The notes under the pieces are model-generated. The model did not search any database. It worked only from the letters and a program-made list of their open reading frames with translations, and was not told where the DNA came from. The translations under genes and the position numbers were made by a program. DNA of 45,995 bases from Clostridiaceae bacterium AF10-41 (GTDB taxonomy: Bacteria; Bacillota; Clostridia; Clostridiales; Clostridiaceae), in assembly GCA_027686065.1 (NCBI GenBank), contig JAQCTH010000026.1:1-45995 (forward strand), read 5' to 3'. How positions within the stretch are numbered: the first letter of the stretch is position 1; each line of letters begins with the position of its first letter. This document shows positions 26,629 to 35,625 of the stretch, piece by piece.

Positions 26629-27591
26629 TTATCTTTTTACCTTCGTATCATATAACATTAAATTATTTTCTTGAATAACTCTTATTAATTTATCTCCATA
26701 AATTAAATTTCCTTCCTCATCTTTTGCCGTACTATAACCTGCATTTTCTAAAGCTTGTGCTTGCTCTTTATAGCCTTTAGCTTGAAATAATCCATTTGCA
26801 GAATATCTTTCATTTTCATAAAGAAATTTTCCGTGATCTTTTATAGAAGATTTTATATCACCATAAGATCTAAATGCTCCAACAATAACATCGTCATAAT
26901 TCTCTTTAGTTTCAAGATCAATACTATCTCCACTCCATCTTTCATCTGCTTTTATCCCAAAAAGATTATTATATTTAGATGATAAAGTAGACTCACCCCA
27001 TCCAGATTCTAAAATAGCTTGAGCAATTGTTACAGAAGGTAATATACCATAATTTTTATAATTATCATAAGCAACCTCCGAAACCTTATCTATAAACTGA
27101 AGCTTAGAATTGTCCATTATTAATTCTCTGTGTATATAATTATTTTTCAGTCCTTCAAGGTATTCATTGGCTTTTTCTTCTTGTTCACTACTTAAATTTA
27201 ATGCTTTAATTGCGGCTTTAAATTTCTTTAATTCTACAACATTTCCTGAATCATCTTTGTAGTAAAATGAATTTACTATATTATTTATATTCTCACCATT
27301 AATTTCAAAGTTACCATCAGCTATAGCCCCATTTATTGCTGCTATTTCTTGCCAATTTAATTGAATCCCTCCAGCGCTTAAATCATCACTTATATTTATG
27401 TATTTAATTATTTCTTCATTTGAAAGTATTGTTTCTTTACTTGATTTATTAATATATTCTGCGGTTATAAAAACTATTGTAACCATTAATGTAATAATAA
27501 AAGTTACACTTAAAATAATTTTCTTCATAATATTTTTGCTGTAACTTTCCTTATAATCACCTATTCCTTTATATGTTCCTTTGTACTCCAA
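26629..27591 (-). CDS. Membrane-anchored GH73 N-acetylglucosaminidase
   Basis: A 320-residue cell-wall hydrolase. A short cytoplasmic part (1-21) and one membrane helix (about 22-44) anchor it; residues 165-315 form a GH73 endo-beta-N-acetylglucosaminidase domain with catalytic E195 in AQAILESGWGES and the YNNLFGIKA signature. Residues 50-160 are a helical stalk of unknown role. It should cut glycan strands near the membrane during growth or division. The TTG start follows GGAGGTGGTG. It is monocistronic. Confidence 0.85.
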   Translation of the reverse strand: MEYKGTYKGIGDYKESYSKNIMKKIILSVTFIITLMVTIVFITAEYINKSSKETILSNEEIIKYINISDDLSAGGIQLNWQEIAAINGAIADGNFEINGENINNIVNSFYYKDDSGNVVELKKFKAAIKALNLSSEQEEKANEYLEGLKNNYIHRELIMDNSKLQFIDKVSEVAYDNYKNYGILPSVTIAQAILESGWGESTLSSKYNNLFGIKADERWSGDSIDLETKENYDDVIVGAFRSYGDIKSSIKDHGKFLYENERYSANGLFQAKGYKEQAQALENAGYSTAKDEEGNLIYGDKLIRVIQENNLMLYDTKVKR

Positions 27592-27710
27592 AACACCACC
27601 TCCAAATATTCTTCTTTATAAATATATACATATATTATAAATAATATTTTATTTATATAAAGTTTATTATGAAAATTTAATTAATATTTAAGAAAATCCA
27701 TTATATAAAA

Positions 27711-27731
27711 AAGGTGGAGTTTTTCCACCTT
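27711..27731 (-). terminator. Terminator of the symporter gene
   Basis: An 8-bp GC-rich stem (AAGGTGGA, 27711-27718, with 27724-27731) followed by TTTTTT on the minus strand. It overlaps the stop codon of the symporter gene. Confidence 0.8.
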
Positions 27732-29124
27732 AAACTGTCATTTTTTCTTCAATTCCATCCGTATCAATTTCTTTTATATCATCAAAAAACTTCTGTGTTT
27801 CAGAAATAACAACATGTCTTAGCCCTATTAATCCAATTAGATTTGGAAAGGCCATAAGTCCATTAACTATATCTGCTATAATAAAAATCATCTCCAATGG
27901 TAAAAAAGATCCTACTGCAACTAAAGCTATAAAAATAATTTTATAAGGTTTTATTCCCTTTACGCCGAATAAATATTCAATACATCTTTCCCCATAATAA
28001 TTCCATCCTAATATAGTTGTAAACGCAAAGAATATCAAACCTATATTTACTATATACTTCCCTAATAAAGCTATTGGCAATCCATTTTCAAAGGCTGCTG
28101 TAGTTAAATTTGCACCTTCTAAGTTTCCAGTAAAGCTTCCTGTAACAACAATAACTAATCCAGTCATTGTACAAATTATAATAGTATCAATAAATGTTCC
28201 TGTCATAGAAATTAATCCTTGTCTTACAGGAGATTTTGTTTTTGCTGCTGCTGCTGCTATGGGTGCACTACCAAGTCCTGCTTCATTTGAAAATACTCCC
28301 CTTCCAATTCCTCTTTGCATGGCAATTGAAATAGTTATTCCTACTGCACCTCCTAAAGCTGCTTTAGGATTAAATGCACTTCTTATTATTAAGCTAACAG
28401 CTGAAGGTATTTTAGTAAAATTAAATATTAGTACCAGAATAACTCCCACTATATATAGTATAGCCATAAAAGGAACAATTTTTTCTGATACACTTGAAAT
28501 TCTTTTTATTCCTCCTAGAGTAACTAAGGCCACTAATATAGTAACTACTACTGCTGTAACTATAAATGGAATATTGAATCCTATTTTTGCTGCATCAGCA
28601 ATAGACTTTACTTGTCCAAATGTTCCTATTCCAAGTAGAGCAACCCCTACTCCAAATATGGCAAATAATTTTGCTAACCAATTTAATCCTAGCCCATTTT
28701 TTATATAATACATTGGTCCACCAGCCATTTGTCCATTCTCATCTATTTCTCTATATTTTATTGCAAGTACTCCTTCAGCATATTTAGTAGCCATGCCAAA
28801 AAAAGCCGCTATCCACATCCAAAATAATGCTCCTGGTCCTCCAGCCTTAATTGCAGTAGCAACTCCAACTATATTTCCTGTTCCTATAGTTGCTGATAAA
28901 GCTGTACATAAGGCTCCATAACTAGTAACATCACCTTTTGCATCCTCATCAGTATCTTCCTCTTTTGAAAATATGTATTTTAGCGCTAAAGGTAGTTTAA
29001 ATATTTGTAGTAGTTTTAATTTCCAGGTTAAGTATATTCCTGTCCCTACTAATAATACTAATAGTGGTGGCCCCCATATTATAGAATTGATAGTGTTTAA
29101 AATTGATTGAATTTGATTTAACAT
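27730..29124 (-). CDS. AGCS-family alanine/glycine:Na+ symporter
   Basis: A 464-residue permease with about ten membrane helices of the alanine-or-glycine:cation symporter family. Family blocks are present: GPGALFWMWIAAFFGMATKYAEG, AMQRGIGRGVFSNEAGLGSAP (with the conserved N-E-A-G-L-G) and GWNYYGERC-type sequence. It brings in alanine or glycine with sodium, or exports them. A tandem glycine riboswitch upstream shows that glycine is sensed by its mRNA. AAGGGGGA precedes the ATG. The divergent neighbour makes alanine from aspartate. Confidence 0.92.
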   Translation of the reverse strand: MLNQIQSILNTINSIIWGPPLLVLLVGTGIYLTWKLKLLQIFKLPLALKYIFSKEEDTDEDAKGDVTSYGALCTALSATIGTGNIVGVATAIKAGGPGALFWMWIAAFFGMATKYAEGVLAIKYREIDENGQMAGGPMYYIKNGLGLNWLAKLFAIFGVGVALLGIGTFGQVKSIADAAKIGFNIPFIVTAVVVTILVALVTLGGIKRISSVSEKIVPFMAILYIVGVILVLIFNFTKIPSAVSLIIRSAFNPKAALGGAVGITISIAMQRGIGRGVFSNEAGLGSAPIAAAAAKTKSPVRQGLISMTGTFIDTIIICTMTGLVIVVTGSFTGNLEGANLTTAAFENGLPIALLGKYIVNIGLIFFAFTTILGWNYYGERCIEYLFGVKGIKPYKIIFIALVAVGSFLPLEMIFIIADIVNGLMAFPNLIGLIGLRHVVISETQKFFDDIKEIDTDGIEEKMTV

Positions 29125-29162
29125 AAAAAATCCCCCTTAAATTTAAATTTACGGAGGAGAAT

Positions 29163-29388
29163 AGATAGGTAAATAAGATCTATTAAATAATAAAAATTTA
29201 TAGACCTATCTTATCCCCTGTCCTTTTACCTGAGAGTTTCAATAATTTAAACTTTAAATTATCTTGCTCCTTCGGTGCTCATCTCTGAGTCTCTCCAGAG
29301 GTTCGTCCAATAGCGGTCCTAATACCTGAAAGATTTACTTCTTCGGTGGATTTATTTAAAAATCTCTCTCCCGCTACCTTCAACCGAA
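29163..29388 (-). promoter_or_regulatory. Tandem glycine riboswitch of the symporter gene
   Basis: On the minus strand two glycine aptamers follow each other. The first (about 29388-29305) shows GCGGGAGAG, CCACCGAAG and CAGGTATTAGGACCG; the second (about 29304-29212) shows CTCTGGAGAG, GCACCGAAGG and CTCAGGTAAAAGGACAG. Each has the gag and ccgaag core of the class. Downstream, AGATAGGT (29163-29170) can pair with ACCTATCT (29204-29211), a possible switching element. Whether glycine turns the symporter on or off cannot be told by eye. Confidence 0.92.
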
Positions 29389-29408
29389 CATTATTAAATT
29401 ATATTACG

Positions 29409-29437
29409 ATTATATATGCTTTCCTCAAAAACTTCAA
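29409..29437 (-). promoter_or_regulatory. Promoter of the riboswitch-symporter transcript
   Basis: TTGAAG (29432-29437) and TATAAT (29409-29414) on the minus strand with a 17-base spacer, ending about 20 bases before the first aptamer. Confidence 0.6.
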
Positions 29438-29590
29438 CCTCTTTTTATATTAATTACAAAAAATACTCTCAATATTTTTTATTTTTATAATTATTAACAT
29501 TTAACATATTAATAATTTTTTATCTTTTATAATCAACATACTTTAATAAATTATCAGTTTTTGAATCATTTATTGCAGTAATTATATTTT

Positions 29591-29618
29591 TTGCAAGAAT
29601 TCATTGATTTTTTATAAT
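29591..29618 (+). promoter_or_regulatory. aspD promoter
   Basis: TTGCAA (29591-29596) and TATAAT (29613-29618) with a 16-base spacer, about 50 bases before the aspD start codon. Confidence 0.6.
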
Positions 29619-29672
29619 GAAGATATATACTATTAATAGAATTAATAGTACATTTGAAAAGGAGTATCCATA

Positions 29673-31325
29673 ATGGACATAGAATTAACAAAGGACTACT
29701 TATCAAATCTTTATGGTAAAATAAGCCCTTTCGAATTTAAAGATAAATTGATTGAATTAGCTAACCTTAATAAGGGAAAATTTAATGGAAATATTTTAGA
29801 TGCTGGTAGAGGTAATCCTAATTGGACTTCTTCAACCCCTAGACAAGCCTTTTTTACACTTGGCCATTTTGCTGTTTTAGAATGCCAAAGAAATTTATGC
29901 ATAAATGACATAGCTGGTATGGTTAGTAAAAATGGAATTTACGAAAGGTTTTTAGATTATTACACTAGAAACACTAATCTACCTGGAATTAGTTTATTAA
30001 AAGAAATACTAGATTATTGCATTAAAGAGTTTAGTTTTAATCCAGATGATTTTTTATTTGAAATTACCGATGGAATTATTGGTGATAACTATCCATTTCC
30101 AGATAAAATGCTTATTCATATAGAAAAAATAGTTAATAAATACTTATTAAAAGAATTATGTGGTGATACTAAATTTAATAATAAATTTGATGTTTTTGCT
30201 GTTGAAGGTGGAACTGCTGCAATGTGTTATATTTTTGACTCTCTAACATCAAACAAGCTATTAAACAAAGGTGATAAAATTGCTTTAATGACACCTATTT
30301 TTACACCTTATCTAGAAATTCCTCATTTACCTAACTATGATTTTGAAGTAATAAGGATTCATGCAAATGAATTAGATGAAAATAATAATCCAACTTGCCA
30401 ATATCCAATTGAGGAACTAGAAAAACTTAAGGATACTAATATAAAAGCATTATTCATTGTTAACCCAAACAATCCTGCTTCAATAGCATTAAGTGATAAA
30501 TGTAAGAATGATTTAGTTAATGTAGTTAAAAACTATAATCCAAATTTAATGATAATAACTGATGATGTTTACTGTACATTCATAGAAAAGTTTAAATCTA
30601 TAGTTGCTCATTTACCATACAATACCTTAGGTGTGTATTCCTTATCGAAATATTTTGGAGTTACTGGTTGGAGACTTGGTGCAATATTTTTAAATGAAAA
30701 CAATGTATTTAATAATCTTTTAACGAATCTTTCACCTAAAGATAAAACAGAATTAAATAAAAGATATAAACACATGTCATCTGATCCTAATAATATAAAG
30801 TTTATAGATAGATTAGTTGCTGATAGTAGACAAGTTGCTCTTAATCATACTGCTGGCTTATCAACGCCTCAGCAAGTTCAAATGGCTTTATTTTGTGCCT
30901 TTACTCTAGTTGATTATAATAATAATTATAAAAATCTTACTATTGAAATATGTAAAAGACGTAAAGCTTTATTATTTGAAGGTATGGAATTAAATCTTAT
31001 AGATAATCCTAATGATTCTTCATATTATGCTGAACTAAATATAATTGATTGGGCAAAAAATAAATTCAATGAAGACTTTTCTAATTACATAGCGTCACAC
31101 TATACCCCATTTGATATATTATATGATTTAGCTAAAAATTACTCTATAATCTTATTAAATGGAGATGGATTTGCTTCTTCTGAATGGTCATTAAGAATTT
31201 CACTTGCCAATCTTAATGACAATTTTTACTATATAATTGGTAAAGTTTTAAGAAAAATTCTTGATGACTTGCTTAAAGAATGGCAAGAAAATAAATGGTC
31301 AAAAGAAAAAGCTGAAAATTTATAA
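29673..31325 (+). CDS. aspD: Bifunctional aspartate aminotransferase / aspartate 4-decarboxylase
   Basis: A 550-residue PLP enzyme of fold type I. The length, the large insert and the N-terminal arm typical of aspartate 4-decarboxylase distinguish it from ordinary aminotransferases of about 400 residues. Visible motifs are the NPNNPAS cofactor region, ITDDVYCTF and the PLP lysine in YSLSKYFGVTGWRLG (about 325). It converts aspartate to alanine and CO2 in the cytoplasm. Decarboxylation consumes a proton and, with aspartate-alanine exchange, can generate proton-motive force in some bacteria. AAAGGAG precedes the ATG. It is divergent from the alanine/glycine symporter. Confidence 0.88.
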   Translation: MDIELTKDYLSNLYGKISPFEFKDKLIELANLNKGKFNGNILDAGRGNPNWTSSTPRQAFFTLGHFAVLECQRNLCINDIAGMVSKNGIYERFLDYYTRNTNLPGISLLKEILDYCIKEFSFNPDDFLFEITDGIIGDNYPFPDKMLIHIEKIVNKYLLKELCGDTKFNNKFDVFAVEGGTAAMCYIFDSLTSNKLLNKGDKIALMTPIFTPYLEIPHLPNYDFEVIRIHANELDENNNPTCQYPIEELEKLKDTNIKALFIVNPNNPASIALSDKCKNDLVNVVKNYNPNLMIITDDVYCTFIEKFKSIVAHLPYNTLGVYSLSKYFGVTGWRLGAIFLNENNVFNNLLTNLSPKDKTELNKRYKHMSSDPNNIKFIDRLVADSRQVALNHTAGLSTPQQVQMALFCAFTLVDYNNNYKNLTIEICKRRKALLFEGMELNLIDNPNDSSYYAELNIIDWAKNKFNEDFSNYIASHYTPFDILYDLAKNYSIILLNGDGFASSEWSLRISLANLNDNFYYIIGKVLRKILDDLLKEWQENKWSKEKAENL

Positions 31326-31353
31326 AACTATTTACCACTTCCATATATAAAAT

Positions 31354-31379
31354 AAAGATCGAGTTTATACTCGATCTTT
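31354..31379 (+). terminator. aspD terminator
   Basis: A 10-bp stem (AAAGATCGAG, 31354-31363, with 31370-31379), about 30 bases after the aspD stop, followed by a short T run. Confidence 0.8.
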
Positions 31380-31423
31380 TCTAGTTGGTAATAGTAAAAA
31401 ATACGAAGCATTTTTCAGTTCGC

Positions 31424-31473
31424 AGTGCACAATTCACAGTTTGCAGTTTTTGGAATAAAGTAACAGAGAACAG
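31424..31473 (-). repeat. Dispersed repeat R2, copy B
   Basis: Inverted copy of 3318-3367 with a few mismatches. It lies in the 512-base spacer between aspD and leuA. Confidence 0.85.
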
Positions 31474-31593
31474 GGACAATCTCAATTATAGTCTGCTACA
31501 CTTAACTAAATTTTTAATTTCCCTCACCAATTATTTTTTACCAATAATTTAATTCATTATTAATTTAAATTCTTAATATAAGTTTGGCGAAGG

Positions 31594-31757
31594 TAAATAG
31601 AGTATGTGAATAAGCATATAGCGAGAAACTAGAAGTACTTGGTGAAGGAAGAACTACTATGCCTTAGTGTTGTTGGTTTGTCTGAGGGCAGCGAGTTTAA
31701 CCGAAACTCTTGGCATAGCAGTTCTCCGAGGCTAGTACTTCTTTGCGTAGCTATTTA
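31594..31757. ncRNA. Structured intergenic module inside the R1-R2 repeat
   Basis: This stretch folds on itself in nested arms: TAAATAG (31594) with CTATTTA (31751); AGAAGTACT (31631-31639) with 31734-31742; AGAACT-A-CTATGCC (31650-31663) with GGCATAG-C-AGTTCT (31712-31725); and a terminal hairpin GAGTTT/AAACTC (31693-31709). It is much less AT-rich than nearby spacer DNA and has no open frame. It is absent from the matching repeat locus at 3228-3367. It may be a structured RNA or a small mobile module; the transcribed strand is unknown. Confidence 0.45.
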
Positions 31758-31803
31758 GCTTATGAAACATATCTATTTATCGTAGCCTTTATATTCGCAA
31801 TTT
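31757..31803 (-). repeat. Dispersed repeat R1, copy B
   Basis: Exact inverted copy of 3228-3274 (47 of 47 bases). It ends 34 bases before the leuA stop codon. Confidence 0.9.
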
Positions 31804-31837
31804 AAAACAACTATGAACTGTAGTCTTGCTTGTAAAT

Positions 31838-33514
31838 CTACATGTGTTTTTTATAAAGTCTATTTATTGCACTAAATACTGCTTTTATTGATGCTATAGT
31901 TATATTACTATCTACCCCTACTCCAAAGGTAACTTTAGAATTATCTAATCTTTTCATTTCAACATACGCTGCTGCCTTAGCTTCTGAACCTTCACCTAAA
32001 GAATGTTCTGCATAATCTAGTATTGTGGTTTCTACTAAATTACTTTTAATTAATGCTTTCTTTAATGAATCTATAGGTCCATTTCCTTCTGCTATAAAGC
32101 TCTTTTCTTCCCCATTAAATAAGAAAGTAACATTTATTTTAGTATTTTGAGATTCGAAGTCTAAACTATCACTATCTTCAATCTTAAACTTTAATAGTTT
32201 AAATGGGCCTACAAAATCTAAATACTCGTCTCTAAACTTTTCCATAATTACTTTTGGTGATATTTCTCCATGCTTTTCTGTTACCTTTTGTATTATATCT
32301 CCAAACTCTTTATGCATACTCTTAGGCATCTTATATCCAAAATGACTTTCTAATACGAAGGCCACTCCACCTTTTCCTGATTGGCTGTTTATTCTTACTA
32401 AGGCTTCATATTCTCTTCCTAAATCAGTAGGATCTATAGGTAAATATGGAACTTCCCAAGTATTTTGGTTTCTTTCTATATACTTTTTCATTCCCTTATT
32501 TATTGCATCTTGATGTGAACCTGAAAATGCAGTAAATACAAGTTCTCCTGCATAAGGATGTCTTATATGAACAGGTATTTTGCAACACTTTTCATAAACA
32601 TCTATTATTTTATTTATATTATCTAATTGTAAGTTTGGACTTATTCCATGAGAAAACATATTATATGCTAAATTTAATATATCAACATTTCCTGTTCTTT
32701 CTCCATTTCCAAATAAAGTACCCTCAACTCTATCTGCACCTGCTAACATTGCAAGTTCTGCAGTTGCAACTCCTGTGCCCCTGTCATTATGTGGATGCAC
32801 GCTTAAAATTACTCTATTTCTATTGCTAAAATTTCTACTCATCCATTCTATCTGATCTGCAAATACATTTGGTGTATCCATTTCTACTGTTGATGGTAAG
32901 TTTATAATTACCTTATTTTTATCATCTGCTCCCCAAGTATCTAATACAGCTTCACATACTTCTAATGCATAATCAACTTCTGTTCCTGTAAAACTTTCTG
33001 GTGAATATTCTAAATATAATTTTCCATTAAAAGACTTAGCATACTCTTTAACTAGTTTTGTTCCCTCTACTGCTATAGACTTGATTTCCTCTCTGCTCAT
33101 ATTAAAAACAACATCCCTTTGAAGTATGGATGTAGAATTATATATATGAACTATAGCCTCTTTTACCCCATCTAAGGCTTCAAATGTTCTTTTTATTAAA
33201 TGTGGCCTAGCTTGTGTTAAAACTTGAACCTTCACCCCTTCAGGAATCAAGTTGTTTTCTACTAAAATTCTCAAAAAGTCGAATTCTATTTGTGAAGCTG
33301 ATGGAAATCCAATTTCTATTTCTTTAAATCCTAATTCTATTAAAAGATTAAACATTTTTATTTTTTCTTCTACTGTCATAGGATTAATTAATGCTTGATT
33401 TCCGTCTCTTAAATCCACACTACACCATATAGGTGATTTTTTAATCTCATTATCTGGCCATGTTCTTTCCTTTAATTTAATTGTTTGAAACTTCTTGTAC
33501 TTTTTATAATTCAT
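31838..33514 (-). CDS. leuA: 2-isopropylmalate synthase
   Basis: A 558-residue enzyme of the longer LeuA class (also found in actinobacteria and yeast). The TIM barrel begins with VDLRDGNQAL, carries the metal ligands HPHNDRGTG and the EGTLFGNGERTGNVD block, and is followed by a C-terminal leucine-sensing regulatory domain (about 430-555). It condenses acetyl-CoA with 2-oxoisovalerate, the first step of leucine synthesis, and is normally inhibited by leucine. GGGGG precedes the ATG. leuB, leuC and leuD are not adjacent. A T-box leader controls it. Confidence 0.93.
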   Translation of the reverse strand: MNYKKYKKFQTIKLKERTWPDNEIKKSPIWCSVDLRDGNQALINPMTVEEKIKMFNLLIELGFKEIEIGFPSASQIEFDFLRILVENNLIPEGVKVQVLTQARPHLIKRTFEALDGVKEAIVHIYNSTSILQRDVVFNMSREEIKSIAVEGTKLVKEYAKSFNGKLYLEYSPESFTGTEVDYALEVCEAVLDTWGADDKNKVIINLPSTVEMDTPNVFADQIEWMSRNFSNRNRVILSVHPHNDRGTGVATAELAMLAGADRVEGTLFGNGERTGNVDILNLAYNMFSHGISPNLQLDNINKIIDVYEKCCKIPVHIRHPYAGELVFTAFSGSHQDAINKGMKKYIERNQNTWEVPYLPIDPTDLGREYEALVRINSQSGKGGVAFVLESHFGYKMPKSMHKEFGDIIQKVTEKHGEISPKVIMEKFRDEYLDFVGPFKLLKFKIEDSDSLDFESQNTKINVTFLFNGEEKSFIAEGNGPIDSLKKALIKSNLVETTILDYAEHSLGEGSEAKAAAYVEMKRLDNSKVTFGVGVDSNITIASIKAVFSAINRLYKKHM

Positions 33515-33550
33515 TTAAATGCCCCCTTATTTATAAATATATAAAGTAAA

Positions 33551-33777
33551 AAAACCGCATAAACCTACTCCTAATTGGAGCGATTTACGCGGTACCATCC
33601 AAGTTTTAACTTAATTAAAATAACAGCATAACAATGCCGGCAAAACCTACTAATTCAGTCTTGCAGCTCCTGAGCGAGTTCAAAAGCGATAATACGTGGG
33701 CTTTCACCATCTCCCTACTCTCTTTAACATCTCTTACTTTTTACTACTCTCATTCTAAGCCTTTCAATATTTAATTA
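33551..33777 (-). promoter_or_regulatory. T-box leader of leuA
   Basis: On the minus strand the leader carries stem I with GGGAGATGGTGAAAGCCC (about 33713-33696), a likely specifier in GAACTCGC (Leu codon CTC, about 33674), the T-box GGATGGTACCGCG (33588-33600) and a terminator (stem around ACCGC at 33554-33558 and GCGGT at 33589-33593) ending in T residues. Uncharged tRNA-Leu should switch leuA on. The tRNA-Leu(GAG) gene at 40635 reads CTC codons. Confidence 0.88.
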
Positions 33778-33783
33778 ATCAGT

Positions 33784-33812
33784 AATATACTATAAATTTA
33801 TCCTTTTGTCAA
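33784..33812 (-). promoter_or_regulatory. leuA promoter
   Basis: TTGACA (33807-33812) and TATATT (33784-33789) on the minus strand with a 17-base spacer, just before the T-box leader. Confidence 0.7.
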
Positions 33813-33837
33813 ATATTTCTAAGATATCTTATTAATT

Positions 33838-34797
33838 TTATATTTCAACTCGTCCTCTTATCTCTCCATTATAAAAAGCTTTAATATTTTTAATTACTTC
33901 TTCAAATAATCTTTCCCTTGCTTCTACGCTTGCCCAAGCAATATGTGGTGTTAAAACTAAATTGTCCTTATTTTTTATAGAGGTCAATGGATTATCTTCT
34001 TTAATAGGCTCTATTTCAAATACATCTAAAGCAGCACCAGCAATAAGTTCCTCATCTATTGCCTTTGCTAAATCACCTTCAACTACTATTGGCCCTCTCC
34101 CCATATTAATTAATATAGCTGACTTTTTCATCTTATTAAGAGCATTATAGTTTATTAAACCTTGTGTATCTTTATTTAATGGAGCATGAATAGAAATTAT
34201 ATCTGATAAACTTAATAATTCATCAAAATTCACTCTCTTATACTCACTATTTGAATTTTTTCCTGAAGTAGAATAATAAATTACATTAACTCCAAATGCT
34301 TCTGCTATCTTCGCTACTCTTTTTCCTATTGCTCCAAAGCCTATAATTCCCCATGTCTTACCTTCTAATTCATAAAAAGGCTTATTTACATTAGTGAAAA
34401 GTCCTGATTTTGCATAATCTCCAGATTTAACATAATTATCATAATAAGATATTTTATCATATAAAGATAACACTGTAGCAAAAGTATGTTGAGCAACGGT
34501 ATTAGTTGAATATCCTGCAACATTTGTAACTGCAATATTATTATTCCTTGCATATACTATATCGATATTGTTAAATCCAGTAGCAGTTTCACATATTAGT
34601 TCTAAATTTTCAGCTTCCTTTAAATTATTCTCGTTTAATACTACCTTATTAGTTAAAACTATATTAGCGTCTTTTATTCTTTCTACTACATCTTCTGGTT
34701 TTGTAGTATCATAATAAACTACTTCTCCAAACTCTCTCAATTTAGAAAAATCTAATTCCCCTAAAGTTTTTCCATCTAAAATTACTATTTTCTTCAT
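33838..34797 (-). CDS. D-2-hydroxyacid dehydrogenase (NAD)
   Basis: A 319-residue dehydrogenase with the Rossmann motif GFGAIGKRVA (about 154-163), the catalytic arginine and glutamate regions (NMGRGPIVVEGDL, LDVFEIEP) and the catalytic histidine in LTPHIAWAS. It reduces 2-keto acids or oxidises D-2-hydroxyacids; hydroxypyruvate or glycerate is a plausible substrate but not proven. It lies 13 bases after the HAD phosphatase gene in one operon, with AGGAGG before the ATG. Confidence 0.88.
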   Translation of the reverse strand: MKKIVILDGKTLGELDFSKLREFGEVVYYDTTKPEDVVERIKDANIVLTNKVVLNENNLKEAENLELICETATGFNNIDIVYARNNNIAVTNVAGYSTNTVAQHTFATVLSLYDKISYYDNYVKSGDYAKSGLFTNVNKPFYELEGKTWGIIGFGAIGKRVAKIAEAFGVNVIYYSTSGKNSNSEYKRVNFDELLSLSDIISIHAPLNKDTQGLINYNALNKMKKSAILINMGRGPIVVEGDLAKAIDEELIAGAALDVFEIEPIKEDNPLTSIKNKDNLVLTPHIAWASVEARERLFEEVIKNIKAFYNGEIRGRVEI

Positions 34798-34810
34798 CTT
34801 GCCCTCCTAA

Positions 34811-35443
34811 TTATAATAAATTTAAAATATCAATTGGCTTGTCTATAAAATAATCTGGATTAGATTCTTTTAATTTATCTATTCCTATAAAAGTATAATT
34901 TACTGCACAAGTTTTACATCCTGCTGATTTTCCACAATATATGTCATAATAACTATCTCCAACCATAATAGTTTCATTTGGTTCTATTCCTAATTCCCTA
35001 CATGCTTTAAGTGCTGGCTCTGGATTGGGTTTATGAAGAATTGTTGATTCTGGTGTTATAATTACATCCATGAAATCATATATTTCTGCTATCTTCATTC
35101 CTCTTACGGCAAGTTCTTCTCTTTTTGATGTTACTATACCTATTTTAATTTTCTTTTTCTTAAGATTAGTTAAAAGCTCTTTAACTCCATCAAATGCAAA
35201 ACACATCTTATCATGTATTCCCTCATTATACGCTCTATAGTATGCTACTAAATCATCAACATTTTCTTCAATTGCATGTCTCATAAAAGGTTCTTTTAAA
35301 GGTCTTCCAAAGAAATCTAAAATCTCTTCTTTTTTCAATTCTATTCCTAACTTTTCTTTAAATGTTTTATCAAAAGAATTATAAATTAATTCATTTGTAT
35401 CTAACAAAGTTCCATCTAAATCAAATAATACAGCTTTTATCAT
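34811..35443 (-). CDS. HAD-superfamily phosphatase (PpaX/Gph-like)
   Basis: A 210-residue haloacid dehalogenase-like hydrolase. Motif I is FDLDGTLLDT (7-16), motif II is GIVTSKRE, motif III has K (HKPNPEP) and motif IV MVGDSYYDI. The cap domain lies at about 17-85. Length and motif spelling resemble PpaX pyrophosphatase or phosphoglycolate phosphatase; I cannot choose between them. It is the first gene of a pair with the D-2-hydroxyacid dehydrogenase; a phosphoglycolate/glyoxylate link would make sense but is only inferred. Confidence 0.85.
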   Translation of the reverse strand: MIKAVLFDLDGTLLDTNELIYNSFDKTFKEKLGIELKKEEILDFFGRPLKEPFMRHAIEENVDDLVAYYRAYNEGIHDKMCFAFDGVKELLTNLKKKKIKIGIVTSKREELAVRGMKIAEIYDFMDVIITPESTILHKPNPEPALKACRELGIEPNETIMVGDSYYDIYCGKSAGCKTCAVNYTFIGIDKLKESNPDYFIDKPIDILNLL

Positions 35444-35572
35444 AATATCCTCCTAGTATAAAAGTAAGTTATGGAGATGTTTCAAAGACATTTCCTCATA
35501 ATACTTTACAATAATAATAACATATAAAATATTCTTGTACAAAATTCAGATTAATATTTAATTAAAATAAAA

Positions 35573-35599
35573 AGATACCCAAATTGTATAAAGGTATCT
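35573..35599 (-). terminator. Probable terminator of the GyrI/YoaP/radical SAM operon
   Basis: A 7-bp stem (AGATACC, 35573-35579, with GGTATCT, 35593-35599) followed by T-rich sequence on the minus strand, about 30 bases past the radical SAM stop. Confidence 0.55.
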
Positions 35600-35625
35600 A
35601 AAAATATCCATATTCTTATTTTGTA

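Noticed and set aside
28259..28708. Plus-strand frame of 149 codons
   Set aside because: It is antisense to the well-conserved symporter gene and has no ribosome binding site.
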